From Marasmius tenuissimus (taxonomy: Eukaryota > Basidiomycota > Agaricomycetes > Agaricales > Marasmiaceae), in assembly GCA_029532415.1 (NCBI GenBank), contig JAQOTA010000047.1:806001-870000 (forward strand): a stretch of 64,000 bases of DNA, read 5' to 3'. Below are positions 13,323 through 24,117 of this stretch, piece by piece; position 1 is the stretch's first letter, and each line of letters begins with the position of its first letter. The position numbers and the translations under genes were made by a program. The notes beneath the pieces are model-generated. The model saw nothing but the letters and a program-made list of their open reading frames with translations. It was not told the origin of the DNA and did no database searches.

Positions 13323-14773
13323 ATGTTCACTCCTGCAAAGGCTGCTCTCATCGCGATTATTTTGGAGTGTATCATTTACGGTGAGAGGAAACCTTGCTGC
13401 AGGGTGGACATTCGGGCTGATGATTCGCGCATAGGGGTATACTTTACTGTCTTTCTTCGAACAGTGCCCGTGTTATGCCAGAAGATGGCCCCAGGCATTG
13501 TGCGCGCTTACCTGGCTGGCACTGCACTTGCTCTGTTCACCTTGATAACTATGGTGAGTTCCAAAGATGTTATGTCTACAGCTGAGCTGACGAAGAGTGC
13601 AGAAGCTGGGCGTTGATATAAATGTTGCAGTGGAATTCTTTACCAATTTGGGTGGCATAACTCCATTAACTGGCGGAGAGGCGAAACTCAGCTCCGGGGT
13701 TTATGTGGCTCTCACCATGATTGCCGATACCTTCATTGTAAATATCGCCGTATTTGAGAAGGACTCGTCTAACTGACCCTTAGGTTTACCGCCTCTTTGC
13801 GGTGTGGTCTCGAAGTCTAGTCTCCGTCATTCCTTGTTTATTGATTATCGCCGGCATCAGTAAGTTTTTTGCCGACTTCCGATATCTTCAACGATCATCG
13901 ATCATGTTTGGTTTCCAGTCACTGGCGGGTTGATGGCTGCCCATGCCAGCGAACTTAGTTTCAAGGAGCCTCAAGCTTCGGGCCTTCTCACCGCTTTTTA
14001 CTGCATCACTCTCGTCCTGAATGTCCTATGTACCGGTGCGTGCTTCAGCTCCTTCTCGAGGGCATTTTAACTCTAACATTCTTGACACAGCTCTCATCGC
14101 TTTCAAGCTCTACATTGAGGAACGTCGAAACGAGCTCTCATCACCACTGAGGTTGCGGTGGACGTCAGTGGTGGTTATACAGTCGGGTGAGTCATAGCGC
14201 AGTCTTCCAGTACATGCCGGACTAACACTCCCATCCATGCTCACATAGCTGCCCTCTATTCGGCCTGTGTCGTTGCGGTTGTCGTCTGCAATATCGTGGG
14301 GGCCGACAGCGTTCATATCATTGTTCTCTCATCGGTCCGTCTTTTCTTGAGTTTGCCGTATCAATGATTATAACCCGAGAGCCAACAGACACCTTCGATT
14401 ATCGTAAGTCATCGTTTCATATACCAATCGACTGCACCGTCGTTCAACGCATCTCTATCTTCGTTAGGGACTAACCTTCTCCTTGATCATTTTCCGCATC
14501 GGATCTAGCGGCACGCCACACAAGCCATTCACCTCAATTGAAGAAGTCACTATTAGCCGAGGTAGTGTTCTACAGTATACGACAGAGCATCGGACCATCA
14601 ACGGAGATGAAGTGGATTTGAATATACGGTCGAACAGTCAAACTAGCGAGAAGGTCACAGTGGCTCCAACAACGCCCGCAACCGTACAGCTGAAGCCAGT
14701 GCCCTCCAATTCCGCACTGACAGATGATATTGAACAGCAAGTAGGGCGGGATGTGATAGAGTATCGTCAATGA
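13323..14773 (+). CDS. seven-transmembrane fungal membrane protein, copy A
   Basis: Nine exons (13323-13380, 13435-13553, 13603-13737, 13784-13859, 13919-14035, 14091-14186, 14249-14334, 14389-14403, 14468-14773) sum to 1,008 nt and 335 residues. I count seven hydrophobic segments, including GVYVALTMIADTFIVYRLF, SVIPCLLIIAGI, LLTAFYCITLVLNVLCTAL, AALYSACVVAVVVCNIV and VLSSTPSIIGLTFSLIIFRI, followed by a polar tail of about 85 residues. The layout (YRxFAVWSRSL after TM3, CITLVLNVLCT, IxSAALYxACVV) matches a large, uncharacterised Agaricomycete 7-TM family whose ligand and function are unknown; a receptor role is only a guess. Exon 8 is just 15 nt (TPSII). It is the first of four paralogues here and looks intact. 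Confidence 0.85.
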
Positions 14774-16230
14774 CACCGTCGGCTGAAGTTACCTCCGTCG
14801 TGTTGAGTAGAGTACTTGTTGTCCTTTGCCTCCTTGATTTCCTTTGTAATAGTAGTGACTTTTGGCAATACTTGTTTCTTTTGATTATGCACTTGAGGAC
14901 GGGGGAGGCCCGGGAGGGTCGACTTCCACGGAAAGTTCCCGTGTCCAGAGAAATGTGACTATAATATACTACGAACACTTGCCTTTGTATTATCTACTTT
15001 TTATACGAGCAAGTACCTCTATCGTCACCAGGCCGACCTCGGACACCAGGAGTGGCGGAGAACACTTCAGATTGATACCTTCCCTCACCGAGGTTGAGTA
15101 ATTTGCTGTTTGTCAACCGTGCCACCAGCGAGACGCGACGCGCTTGTTTGTGCAAGTTCCCACGCACATGTTGACTCCCCCCCCCATCAACGTCAACCTC
15201 TGCCGGAGTGTAGACATGGGTATCTGGATGTTTTATTAGGCTCACCAGCCAATCTTAGTGCGTGACCTTTGTTTTTTCAAAGGTATCAGCTCCTTACGCA
15301 TTACAGTGGAGACTCGAGTTACGCCAGAAGGCTTGAACCTACATGAACTGTCGGCGATTTCAGGATCGGTTCTGGGAAGATCCAGCCGTTCATTACAAAC
15401 CCTCTCATACTCTTCAAGCTCCTCTTTGATATTCCGCTTCACACAGCGCCCAGAAAAAATCATGGTTGAATGCAGGATACGCGATACGGAACAGCACTAC
15501 AGCGAATTTCAGAACCCGCACAAAGGGCTGATATCGATGTTGTAGTCAGAAGAGGGGAATGAAGAAGGTTATGGGATGGATCGGTCTTTGCCATTCTTAG
15601 CCTCCAGACTTTTCTCTCTCGAACTCTTAGATTTGGGGCTATTGCGAACGAGGTCGATGAATTTACCGACCGGACGATACCTCCAGCCGTGACTCTGTCG
15701 AGTGGAATTTGGGCGCGGTTGTTGGCGAAGAGCGTCCTCTATCAATGGAATGGCATCAGACGGTACTATGTAGGTGAGGTTCAGCACTGCCGTAGAGCGG
15801 GTCAGCTTCTAATGTCCCGAAATAGACGTTGGGTAAACAGCGACTCATTCATTGTCGATGGTGACGAGTCGCATGATGGCATATCCTGATCTCATTCCGT
15901 TTGTTCTCTTCGCGGCCCAGTCTGCTCGCTTTCGGTCTCTGGTTAGCGTTCTGTCACTTCATGGAGTTACTCGAGGCTAAATGCTACTCTACAGATACAA
16001 GGGAATAGGACGCCACCGATCGACATAATTGCCTGCAAGTCCATTCGACGGATTGACGGAAGTTACTCTAGTCAAACTTTCATCATGCCGCAAATATTGA
16101 GACAGGAGCCCTACAATAGAGGGGGCCGTTACCACTGTAAGTACCTTCTGCTTATGTGCGACTACTTGAGGCCGAACTCTGACGCAAAACACGTCGCCGT
16201 AAAGTATCTCTCCTTCTTCCATTATGCCAA
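14774..16230. other. spacer between 7-TM copies A and B
   Basis: No firm gene. Two minus-strand frames at 15242-15463 and 15569-15787 (73 and 72 codons, charged, the first with a heptad-like EELEEYERVCNERLD stretch) could be exons of an unrecognised gene. A segment at about 15125-15185 (GACGCGACGCGCTTGTTTGT) recurs at about 21477-21530 upstream of copy C, and 15965-16230 is also similar to the region upstream of copy C, so much of this spacer belongs to a duplicated block. Confidence 0.35.
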
Positions 16231-16405
16231 CTGCCCACGGTCCTCGTCCCTGCCAATTCAAGTGGGTGATTGATTATGTGACTTTTGGGGGAGTGAACAT
16301 GCCTCTCGAGGATCGTAGATCGTCATGAGGAAACAAAACCCGCCGAGTTGTCAATCCAAATTATTCGAATCCACGAACATCAGCCCCCCGCCGCCCAACC
16401 TCAGC
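16231..16405 (+). promoter_or_regulatory. conserved upstream block of 7-TM copy B
   Basis: Contains CCCACGGTCCTCGTCCCTG, AATTCAAGTG, TGACTTTTGGGGGAGTGAAC, CTCGAGGATCGTAGATCGTC and AACCCGCCGAGTTG in the same order and spacing as before copies A, C and D. The block-to-start distance is about 175 bp, against 150-165 bp in the others. Confidence 0.6.
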
Positions 16406-17776
16406 ATGCTCACTCTCGCAAAAGCTGGTCTCATCGGGACTATCGTGGAATGCGTCGTGTACGGTAAGAGGGAGTCTGCTATAGTGCGGAGATTTGGCCT
16501 TATGATTCAAGCATAGGGATATACTTTACCGTTTTTCTTCGGACGGTGCCTGTGTTATGCTGGAAAGTGGTTCCAGGCTTTGTACGCGCTTATCTGGCCA
16601 GTACCGCACTTGCTCTGTTCGTATTGATAACTCTGGTAAGCCCTTGAGGTGTACCGTGTTACTTCTGTAGCCATGCTGATGACGTGTGCAGAAGCTGGGC
16701 GTAGATATCAACATCACGGTGGAATATTTCACCATGGCCCATGGTGTGAACACGCTCACTACCGAGGAGGCAATACTCAGCTCCGCAATTTACGTCTCTC
16801 TCACCATGATTGCTGATATCTTCATCGTGAATCATATCATGTTTGAGAAAAATGACTCGTCTGACTAACCCGATGGCTAGGTTTATCGCGTCTTCGCGGT
16901 GTGGTCGCGAAGTCTAGTTGTGTCCGCCGTTCCTTGCTTGTTGTTGATCGCTGGCATCGGTAAGCATTCCTTCCAACTAACGAAAGGTTCCCCGATCAAA
17001 TTTGGCTCCCAGCAAGTGGTTCGTTGGCGGCTATCTACTCTAGCGAGCTCGCTTTCAAGGACTCTCGATCTGCGAGCTTTCTCACCACTTTTTACTGCAT
17101 CACTCTTACTCTGAACGTCCTATGTACTGGTGCGTGGTTCATTCCCTTCTCCGGCGTGGGGATGAGCACTTATTCACCCATGACACAGGTCTCATTGCTT
17201 TCAAGCTTTACATCACGGAACGTGAAACTGAGCTCTCATCTTCACTGAGGTTAAGATGGACCTCAGTAATCGTTATAGAGTCGGGTACGTCGGAACATTG
17301 AGTCTTGTTGTACGTGCCGGGCTGACACCTTCATACTTGCTCACTTAGCTGCCCTCTATCTGGCCTGCGTCATCGTGGTCGTTGTCTGTAGTATCGCAAA
17401 GGCCGATAGTGTCCATCTCATCGTTCTATCCTCGGTCTGTCTTTCGAAAGTCTACCGTACCAAAGATGTCCTGACCCGAAAGCTTACCAACAGACGCCTT
17501 CGATCGTCGTAAGCCAACGCCTCATATACAATATACTAACTGCATCGTTCAACGCATTCTTATCTTCATCAGGGGCTGGCCTTCTCCTTGATTATCGTCC
17601 GTATCGGGTCAGGCGGGACGCCGAACAAGACATTCACCTCAATCGAAGACCTCAGTGGTGGCCGAGGTAGTATTCTACGGTTTGGGACGCAGCGCTGGAC
17701 CGTCAATGGAGATGAAGAATACGCGTTGCGTACCCAGCCAAACGGTCAAGATATTGAGAAGGTCACTGTGGCTTAG
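16406..17776 (+). CDS. seven-transmembrane fungal membrane protein, copy B (shortened tail)
   Basis: Same nine-exon plan and intron phases as copy A, starting MLTLAKAGLIGTIVECVVYG. Exon 3 gives KLGVDINITVEYFTMAHG, followed by VYRVFAVWSRSLVVSAVPCL, LTTFYCITLTLNVLCTGLI, AALYLACVIVVVVCSIAKA and the micro-exon TPSIV. All seven hydrophobic segments are kept. The C-terminal tail stops early: where copies A, C and D read on after the VTVA-type motif, copy B has TAG at 17774-17776. About 25 codons of recognisable homology (PSNTALT-like) remain untranslated downstream. The membrane part should be unaffected, so it may still be functional with a shorter cytosolic tail. Confidence 0.82.
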
Positions 17777-18461
17777 GCGACGCCCTCGACCATAAAGCCG
17801 AGGTCGGCGCCCTCCAATACTGCACTGACAATCAAGCAACGAGATATGAGAGATCATCGTCAATGACTCTGGAGTGGATTTCCTTCACTCTGTCGTCTTG
17901 ATTAGAGTACTTGTTCGCTTTTATCCTCTTAGATTATCTTTACATTCTGACCATACTACTTCCTTTTGATTTTACGCTTTTGTGCCAGGACACGTTGAAC
18001 GATGTTGAAGGAAGAACTTGCAAGGGTATTCGCTAGGGAATGCTGGTGTAGGCAAGATGATGGAAGGAACAGTCGCGAGAAGCAGGTGCGATCCCGCCAC
18101 TCTTCTGTTGCCTATCCGATATTCATGGCCGGTGGTCCTGAGGCCGGTCCGGGTCCGTAAAGGAAATTCAAATGATATCGATGGGCGCCCAGTCATGTCT
18201 TTCATCCTCTTTCATCGTGCCTGGATTCACCAGCTCACCAGCACCCTTCGTCGACACCGACGTTACAGTGAGTGTTTAGAAATGTGATCCAGCACCCAAG
18301 TTACAATTGATGTACAACAATGACAAAATATCATAGAAAGCGACTCATATTTAGATTAATCCGATCCAACTCGGGAATTCAAACATCCATCACCTTTGCC
18401 CTTCTGCGAATCATCATCGTCTGTTTCCTTGATGGGATTTTAACGTCTCCTAGTTGCTCGT
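17777..18461. other. 3' region between 7-TM copy B and the P450 gene (convergent)
   Basis: The first 100 bp is the former coding tail of copy B. The segment 18379-18480, read on the minus strand in a shifted frame, encodes a P450-like C terminus (GDVKIPSRKQ, MMIRRRAKV); see the P450 entry. A short plus-strand frame at 18018-18287 has no recognisable features. Confidence 0.45.
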
Positions 18462-20322
18462 TCACTGGGCGAGTCGCCATTGGCTGATCTCGTAGTTGAG
18501 CAGCATGTTCGCCATGATCAGCTTAAGCTCGTTGGCCGCGAAGAACCGGCCAGGGCTGTTGCGATCGATGTGATCAATATCCAAATATCTTCAAGACGGG
18601 AGGATTGGATCTCTTACCAAGAATGGATACCGTGCGAGAACGTCAAGTAGTGCGCGGACGTGGAAACCATATCTTCATTCGTGGTCGACAATCCCTGTTC
18701 TTTGGGTCTGGAGAACCTGAAGGCGTCGAATTTATCGGCAGTCGGACCATAATACTTCTCATCGAAGTGGATTTGTGCCTGTGCAACACCGACAGTTGCT
18801 CCCTTGGGAACCCATATACCCTTTCCTTCCTTCCCATTAACAGGGATAACGATACCGTCGTCTTCCCAGACTCGCCTTGTGACAGCCGAACCGCCAACAC
18901 AAGAGTACCTCCCAGACTCTCGGAGAGCACTATCGAGTCTCACGAGCTTCGCGACAGCGGCTTTGGACCAAACACCACCATGCTCCTGGTAAACACGCTC
19001 GACCTCCTCTCGGAGCGTCTCGACGACATTCTCGGAAGGGTCTGTGGATATTATGTCGAGAATGACGTTGGCAGTGGCGATGGTAGAGGTGATGACTGCG
19101 GCGAAGTTAAGGAGAAGGATGCGGTAGGCGAGTGAGTGGGCCGAGGTTTCACTTTCGGTGGTACGTCTGAAGGACTCTTGGACCATCCACGTAATCAGAT
19201 CGTTCTAACGAAAGGCGCGGTCAGTGTTAGATAAATGAATGAGACAAGAATGGAAACACTTACGGGTGCCTCGTACTCGAACGTCTTGTCCTCGCGCGCA
19301 CGGGTCATATTTGCGAGTCGTTCCTCAACGAGAGGAAGGGTGTGCTTCATGCTGACTCTGGCGTCACGGCGGTTCTTGTACGTGATAAAACTAGAAACGT
19401 GGCTGGATTTGGGTAAAGTGAGTAAAGACACAGATTGCGCTGAATCAGAATACTTACCGTTTCAAGAACTTCGGGAACATATGCATCATTGCACTGCTAG
19501 CAGCCACATCCCAGACCCAGGAGACACATGCCTCGGTGTATTCCTCGTTGCGACCTGTGTCAAGAACCCTCGGTATGCAAAGGAGGCGGGGAAGAACTTG
19601 AAACACCCACAAAGATCAGATCCAACAAAGACGCTATTAGCTGCTTTGACCACAAGTCTGATCGAGCTATCCCAAACGCCAACCTCCCTCCATTCACCTT
19701 CGCCGCTTTCGGAGAGGTCCCCGGTACCGAACATTTGACCCATGGCAAACTCGACTTCCGTACAGATCTTGTCATTGAGGGTCCCGACGTGACGCGTTAA
19801 CTCGCGCTTGATCATCAGGTCCAACATGTCGTTATTCATGATCTCGGGGTGTGCCGTGGTATAAGCGAACTGCATGTCCTCGAATGTGCAGTCTCTGGCA
19901 TTCAGTATGTGTTCGGGTTCATGTGCAAGCCAGTTGATCAAGGAGGGCGGGACGAGGATCTGAGGACCCTTCGTCCATGTCGGAACGACGGAGACTAAGC
20001 CCTTGACGGAATACTGATAGAAGGCAGTGAGTTCTTCGGCTCCTTCGGGGAAAAACTGTCTTACCTGCTCATAAGCCTCTGTAAAAAGCCTGAACGAGTC
20101 GCTGGCACCACGAACATTAGCTCGGACCGAGGCGAGGAGCTCGTCCTTCTTTCCGAGGAAGGGCAATTCTTTCGGAAGAATAGACTGTTCCCTGTACGCT
20201 TTGAGACACGTCACTGTGAAGAAAAATAGAATAACAAGGACGATGGACGCTCCCAGGAGGCCACAGAAAGTGGTGAATAGAGTAAGAGGAGAAAGAGAAA
20301 AAATGGTCAATGCTACGGTCAT
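18462..20322 (-). CDS. cytochrome P450 monooxygenase
   Basis: Five exons (20322-19611, 19554-19458, 19390-19264, 19204-18618, 18555-18462) total 1,617 nt and 538 residues. There is an N-terminal membrane anchor (residues about 12-42), an I-helix region NFAAVITSTIATANVILDI in place of the AGxxT form, the K-helix ExxR (ALRESGR), a meander segment ADKFDAFRF, and the heme loop FSHGIHSCPGRFF. The heme-ligand Cys (about residue 508) is created by splicing across the last intron. The NFAAV-type I helix and VPKGATVGVAQAQIHFD recall fungal ent-kaurene-oxidase-like and CYP512-type enzymes, so terpenoid oxidation is possible but not shown. The reading frame stops at LAQ, while a shifted frame continues to 18379 with a typical P450 C terminus; a one-base deletion near 18478 is suspected. 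Probably ER-bound. Confidence 0.88.
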
Positions 20323-22170
20323 ATCGAAAGAAAGAGATAAGCAGAAGAAGGTGAAGTAATAGAAGTGAGTTGGTTTCGAGTGTTGAGGATCTTGCTCTAT
20401 CGACGACTCTCTTTATAGTCCTGCTCGTATCCCTGTTGTGCTGCATTAGTGAAAGCTATGCATGACATGGCAACAAGTCAAAGTGTAAGGAGGTTCTTAC
20501 CGATATGCGGCCTTACTCGCGCGGGCACAAGCTTGACCAGGAATTGTTTATATTGGCCCACGGATAGTATTGTTTCCAGAGAGTAGATAGGTGGCGATGG
20601 CAAGAGTAAAAGATAAAGAAGGAAATTATAAGGACGGAGAGCCTTATATACTCTAGTAGATACCACAAGTATTGAGAATAACTCATAGGCATGGATAAAT
20701 ATGTTCTGCCACAACGTTTCCTTAATTATAGCAAGTTGCGCGTGCTTTGTGCTCGGATCTTCGTTTTGTTAGTAGTCTACAATTGCTAGCAGAAGAAGAC
20801 CTATTTTAGTATGGTCATGGTGTGCCAGGAACCACCAACAACCACGGGGCTCAAGCCATTTGCAATCACTAGGGGATTGATCGATGCTAAGGACTTGAGA
20901 AAGCGAGTATAAGCTACCCAGAGTCCAAGACATACTGATTGATACTCCCAGATCTAGTGGCAGACTCTGGCCAGTCTTTCCGAAGACATCAGTCATCTAC
21001 TGAAATCACTGAGTCAGTCGCGCATATGTGAAACGCAGTCCCGGAGCGGGGGCGGGACAGGGAACGCGACGGGCCTCAGACAGTAACAAATCCCTGACAA
21101 TATGTGTTGGTTTTACATAGCTTGTCAATCCTTGCCATATAGTATACTGTAAGCTGTGGCTGGAAGTACATAAAAGTGCTATAGTGATACGGAAGCTGCT
21201 TAGTATACACACACAGAGAGCTAAATACGGAGCGCACAGGGCTTGGTCTAGCATCCGGCCGCCAGTCCTCTTGGCTCTGATCATACCAAAGTTGCCGCAA
21301 GGGATATGATACATGAGTCCCGAGAATGGAATCAACCATCTGAGTTTAGCTTAGTGGGTGTTTCTCTAATCTCTTCCTTCAAAGATTTGTCAGTACTTCA
21401 GTGCGGCCGTCACTCGACTCGTCCACTCGGAGAGCAGATCAAATTTAACCCTTGGCATGGAATTTGTTCGTGTCAGCAGTCGCGAGGCGCGACGCGTTTG
21501 TTTGTGCAAATTCTCACGCCCACTGTTTTGACTCTCACTCTCACCTTCACTGACCTCCGTCCGGAGCTCCGGAGGGCTGGAATGAACTTTCTGGGCCTTG
21601 TGATTATTTGTTGTTCCTATCAAGCATTTTGAGTGCGTGGGCGCTGTGTACCTCCATTTTTCACAAGCCAAGGCCATACACAGATGCTACTATCGACTTC
21701 AGCCATTCAAAGTCTTCCAAGTCGAGCTAAGTATATGAATTGTTAGGCAACAGCTCTCGACCGGCATGATGACATGCCCCACTCCCGTCCCGCTGCCAGT
21801 GTCTCAGAGTCTATCCTCGCTTTCAGAATCAATAAAGACATCTTGAAGAACGGCATCTGGTCGATATCGGATATTGGTTCATTTTCGGAAGCTGCTCGAG
21901 GCTAAACATACTGCAGAGCTCAAAGAGTGGGGCGCCGCTGGTTCACACAGATCCTCAGGAGAGCGTTGAATGGATTCAATAGTTCGGGTCCCACGAGTCA
22001 AACTCTCAACGTATCATGAGCGTTTCGAGGCAAAATCCCTTCAGCGGGCTTGCGACGAAAGAGATTACTGGTACCACTGTGAGTACTTAGCGCTTAGCTT
22101 TGGTATCGGCCATGAGACCAGACTCTAACGCACAAGCATAAGCGCTTTCCTACGCTCATCGCTCGGACTG
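20323..22170. other. long intergenic stretch between P450 and 7-TM copy C
   Basis: The P450 promoter lies at the left end. The rest has only short frames without features. From about 21477 on, the sequence is partly homologous to the region upstream of copy B (shared GACGCGACGCG-TTGTTTGTGCAA block, CTCGAGGCTAAA block near 21897, TACCACTGTRAGTAC near 22072). It therefore looks like duplicated flanking DNA rather than a gene. Confidence 0.4.
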
Positions 22171-22320
22171 CCCACGGTCCTTGTCCCTGTGAATTCAGCT
22201 GAATGAATGGTCTTTGACTTTCTGCGGCATGAACATACCACCATACATTGTCTCGAAGATATAAAATTCGCCAAGTTGCCAATCACCTTCGCTTTCAACC
22301 CCCGCAATACCGATTCCACC
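22171..22320 (+). promoter_or_regulatory. conserved upstream block of 7-TM copy C
   Basis: Begins CCCACGGTCCTTGTCCCTG and continues with GAATTCAG, a TTGACTTTCTGCGGCATGAAC version of the central block, and CGCCAAGTTGCCAATC before the ATG. It is the most diverged of the four blocks but is still colinear. Confidence 0.55.
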
Positions 22321-23777
22321 ATGCTCACTCCTGCGAAGGCCAGTCTCGTTGCGCCTATAGTGGAGTGTATCGTTTATGGTGAGAGGAAATAGTACCGCAG
22401 GGTGGAAATTTGGGCTCACGATTTGACCATAGGGATGTATGTCACTGTCTTTCTACGGACGGTGCCTGTGTTATTTCAGAAAATGGCTCCAGGCATTGTG
22501 CGTGCTTATCTGGCGAGTACTGCACTTGCTTTATTCATATTGATAACCCTGGTAAGTTTCATACACGTAATGTCTACAGCTAAGCTCACGGCGAGCCCCG
22601 AATGTAGAGGCTGGGTATAGATATGGACATCGCGGTGGAACTTTTCACCACGAATGGCGCGTGTTTGTTTACTACCGAAGAGTCAAAACTCAGCTTCGGG
22701 GTTTATGTCGCCCTCACTATGATTGCCGACATCTTCATCGTGAGCCGTATTGTGTTTATCGAGGAAACTGGCTCGTCTGACTGAACCTGATGGCCAGGTT
22801 TACCGCGTCTTCGCGGTGTGGTCTCGCAGTTTAGTCGTCTCTGCCGTTCCTTGCTTATTATTGATAGCTGGCATCAGTAAGCAGTCTTTTCGGATTGTTA
22901 TAGGTTCACTGATTATCTTTGATTTCCAGTAAGTGGTGGGCTGATGGCCACCCGGTCCAGCAGACTCAATTTCAAGGAACCTCAGGCGTCAGGCCTTCTC
23001 ACCACTTTTTACTGCATCACTCTTGTCCTGAACGTGTTGTGTACTGGTGCGCGCTCCAGCCTTCTCCAGCGTGGAAATATTCACTTACCAACCCACGATA
23101 CAGGACTAATAGCTTCGAAACTTTACCTCTCGGAGCGTCAGACGAAGCTCTCGTCTTCCTTGAGGTTAAGATGGACCTCAGTGATCGTTATAGAGTCGGG
23201 TACGTTGAAACGCCGAGTCTTCTTTCCTGTTAATGCCGGACTGATGCTTCCATTCCCTGCTCACGTAGCTGCCCTCTATTTGGCCTGTGTCGTCGTCGTG
23301 GTTGTTTGTAACGTCGTGAAGGCCGATGACGTTCATACTATCGTTCTCTCATCGGTTCGTCCTCCTAACGTCTGTCATGCCGAAGTTAACGCATCTAATT
23401 CGGGAGCATACCAACAGACGCCCTCTATTGTCGTAAGTCATCGACTTATATCCAGTCCACTGCCTGTATCGTTCAATGAATCTTTTCGCTTTTGTTAGGG
23501 ATTAACCTTCTCCTTGATCATTCTCCGTATCGGGCCAGCCAGGACGCCAAACATGACATTCACCTCGATTCAAATCAGTCGTGGTAGCGTTCTGCAGTTT
23601 GGAACAGAGCACCGGACAGTTAATGGAGACGAAGCGAACGCGTTGAATACCGGGTCAAATGAGAAGCCTGAGGTTCTGACGGCGCCCGCAACCGTACAGC
23701 ACAAGTCAGTGCCCTCCAATTCCGCACTTATAGATGATATCGAAAAACAAGTAGGACGGGAAATTGTATCACATTGA
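22321..23777 (+). CDS. seven-transmembrane fungal membrane protein, copy C
   Basis: Nine-exon plan as in copy A: MLTPAKASLVAPIVECIVYG, MYVTVFLRTVPVLFQKM, LGIDMDIAVELFTTNG, VYRVFAVWSRSLVVSAVPCL, GLLTTFYCITLVLNVLCTGL, AALYLACVVVVVVCNVVKA, the 15-nt micro-exon TPSIV, then GLTFSLIILRIGPARTP and a polar tail ending IEKQVGREIVSH. All seven hydrophobic segments and splice sites are present, and it appears intact. An acceptor shift changes the first codon of exon 3 from AAG to AGG. Function unknown, as for its paralogues. Confidence 0.85.
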
Positions 23778-24117
23778 AATCATCGAGCAACAAGGATGCG
23801 TTACAATACAGTATGGATGCATAGGGAAGTGTCAACCTCAGTATAGTACATAATCAGTATACTCAGGGACCCAAATGGGGACCCACCATGGATGAGATAG
23901 ACACCTGAGGTTGTGAAGGTGATTGGGAGATCCAGAAGCTGACGAAGAAGTTCAACACGACCGGCACTCCCCAGGCCCCTATATCCAAGCCTGACTTGCA
24001 GCCACTCGACTTCTTCTTCCCCACGGCAATAGCAAAACTATCAGGTCCCTCAACGTTGCTCTGCCAAATATTTGCCTACACACTCAGCAGTAGTCCAAGA
24101 TAGAGAAATCGACCGTG
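23778..24117. other. convergent 3' region
   Basis: Lies between the stops of 7-TM copy C (+) and the membrane protein gene (-) and presumably holds both 3' UTRs and polyadenylation signals. No gene seen. Confidence 0.5.

Noticed and set aside
18530..18620. P450 lacking its heme cysteine
   Set aside because: The unspliced frame ends HSW-stop, but a GTAAGA...CAACAG intron restores HSCPGRFF in phase.
18605..19135. 176-codon plus-strand frame opposite the P450
   Set aside because: Antisense to the conserved I-helix to heme region of the P450; no features of its own.
22944..23498. 184-codon continuous frame in 7-TM copy C
   Set aside because: It reads through introns that are conserved in copies A, B and D; residues in those parts are not conserved.
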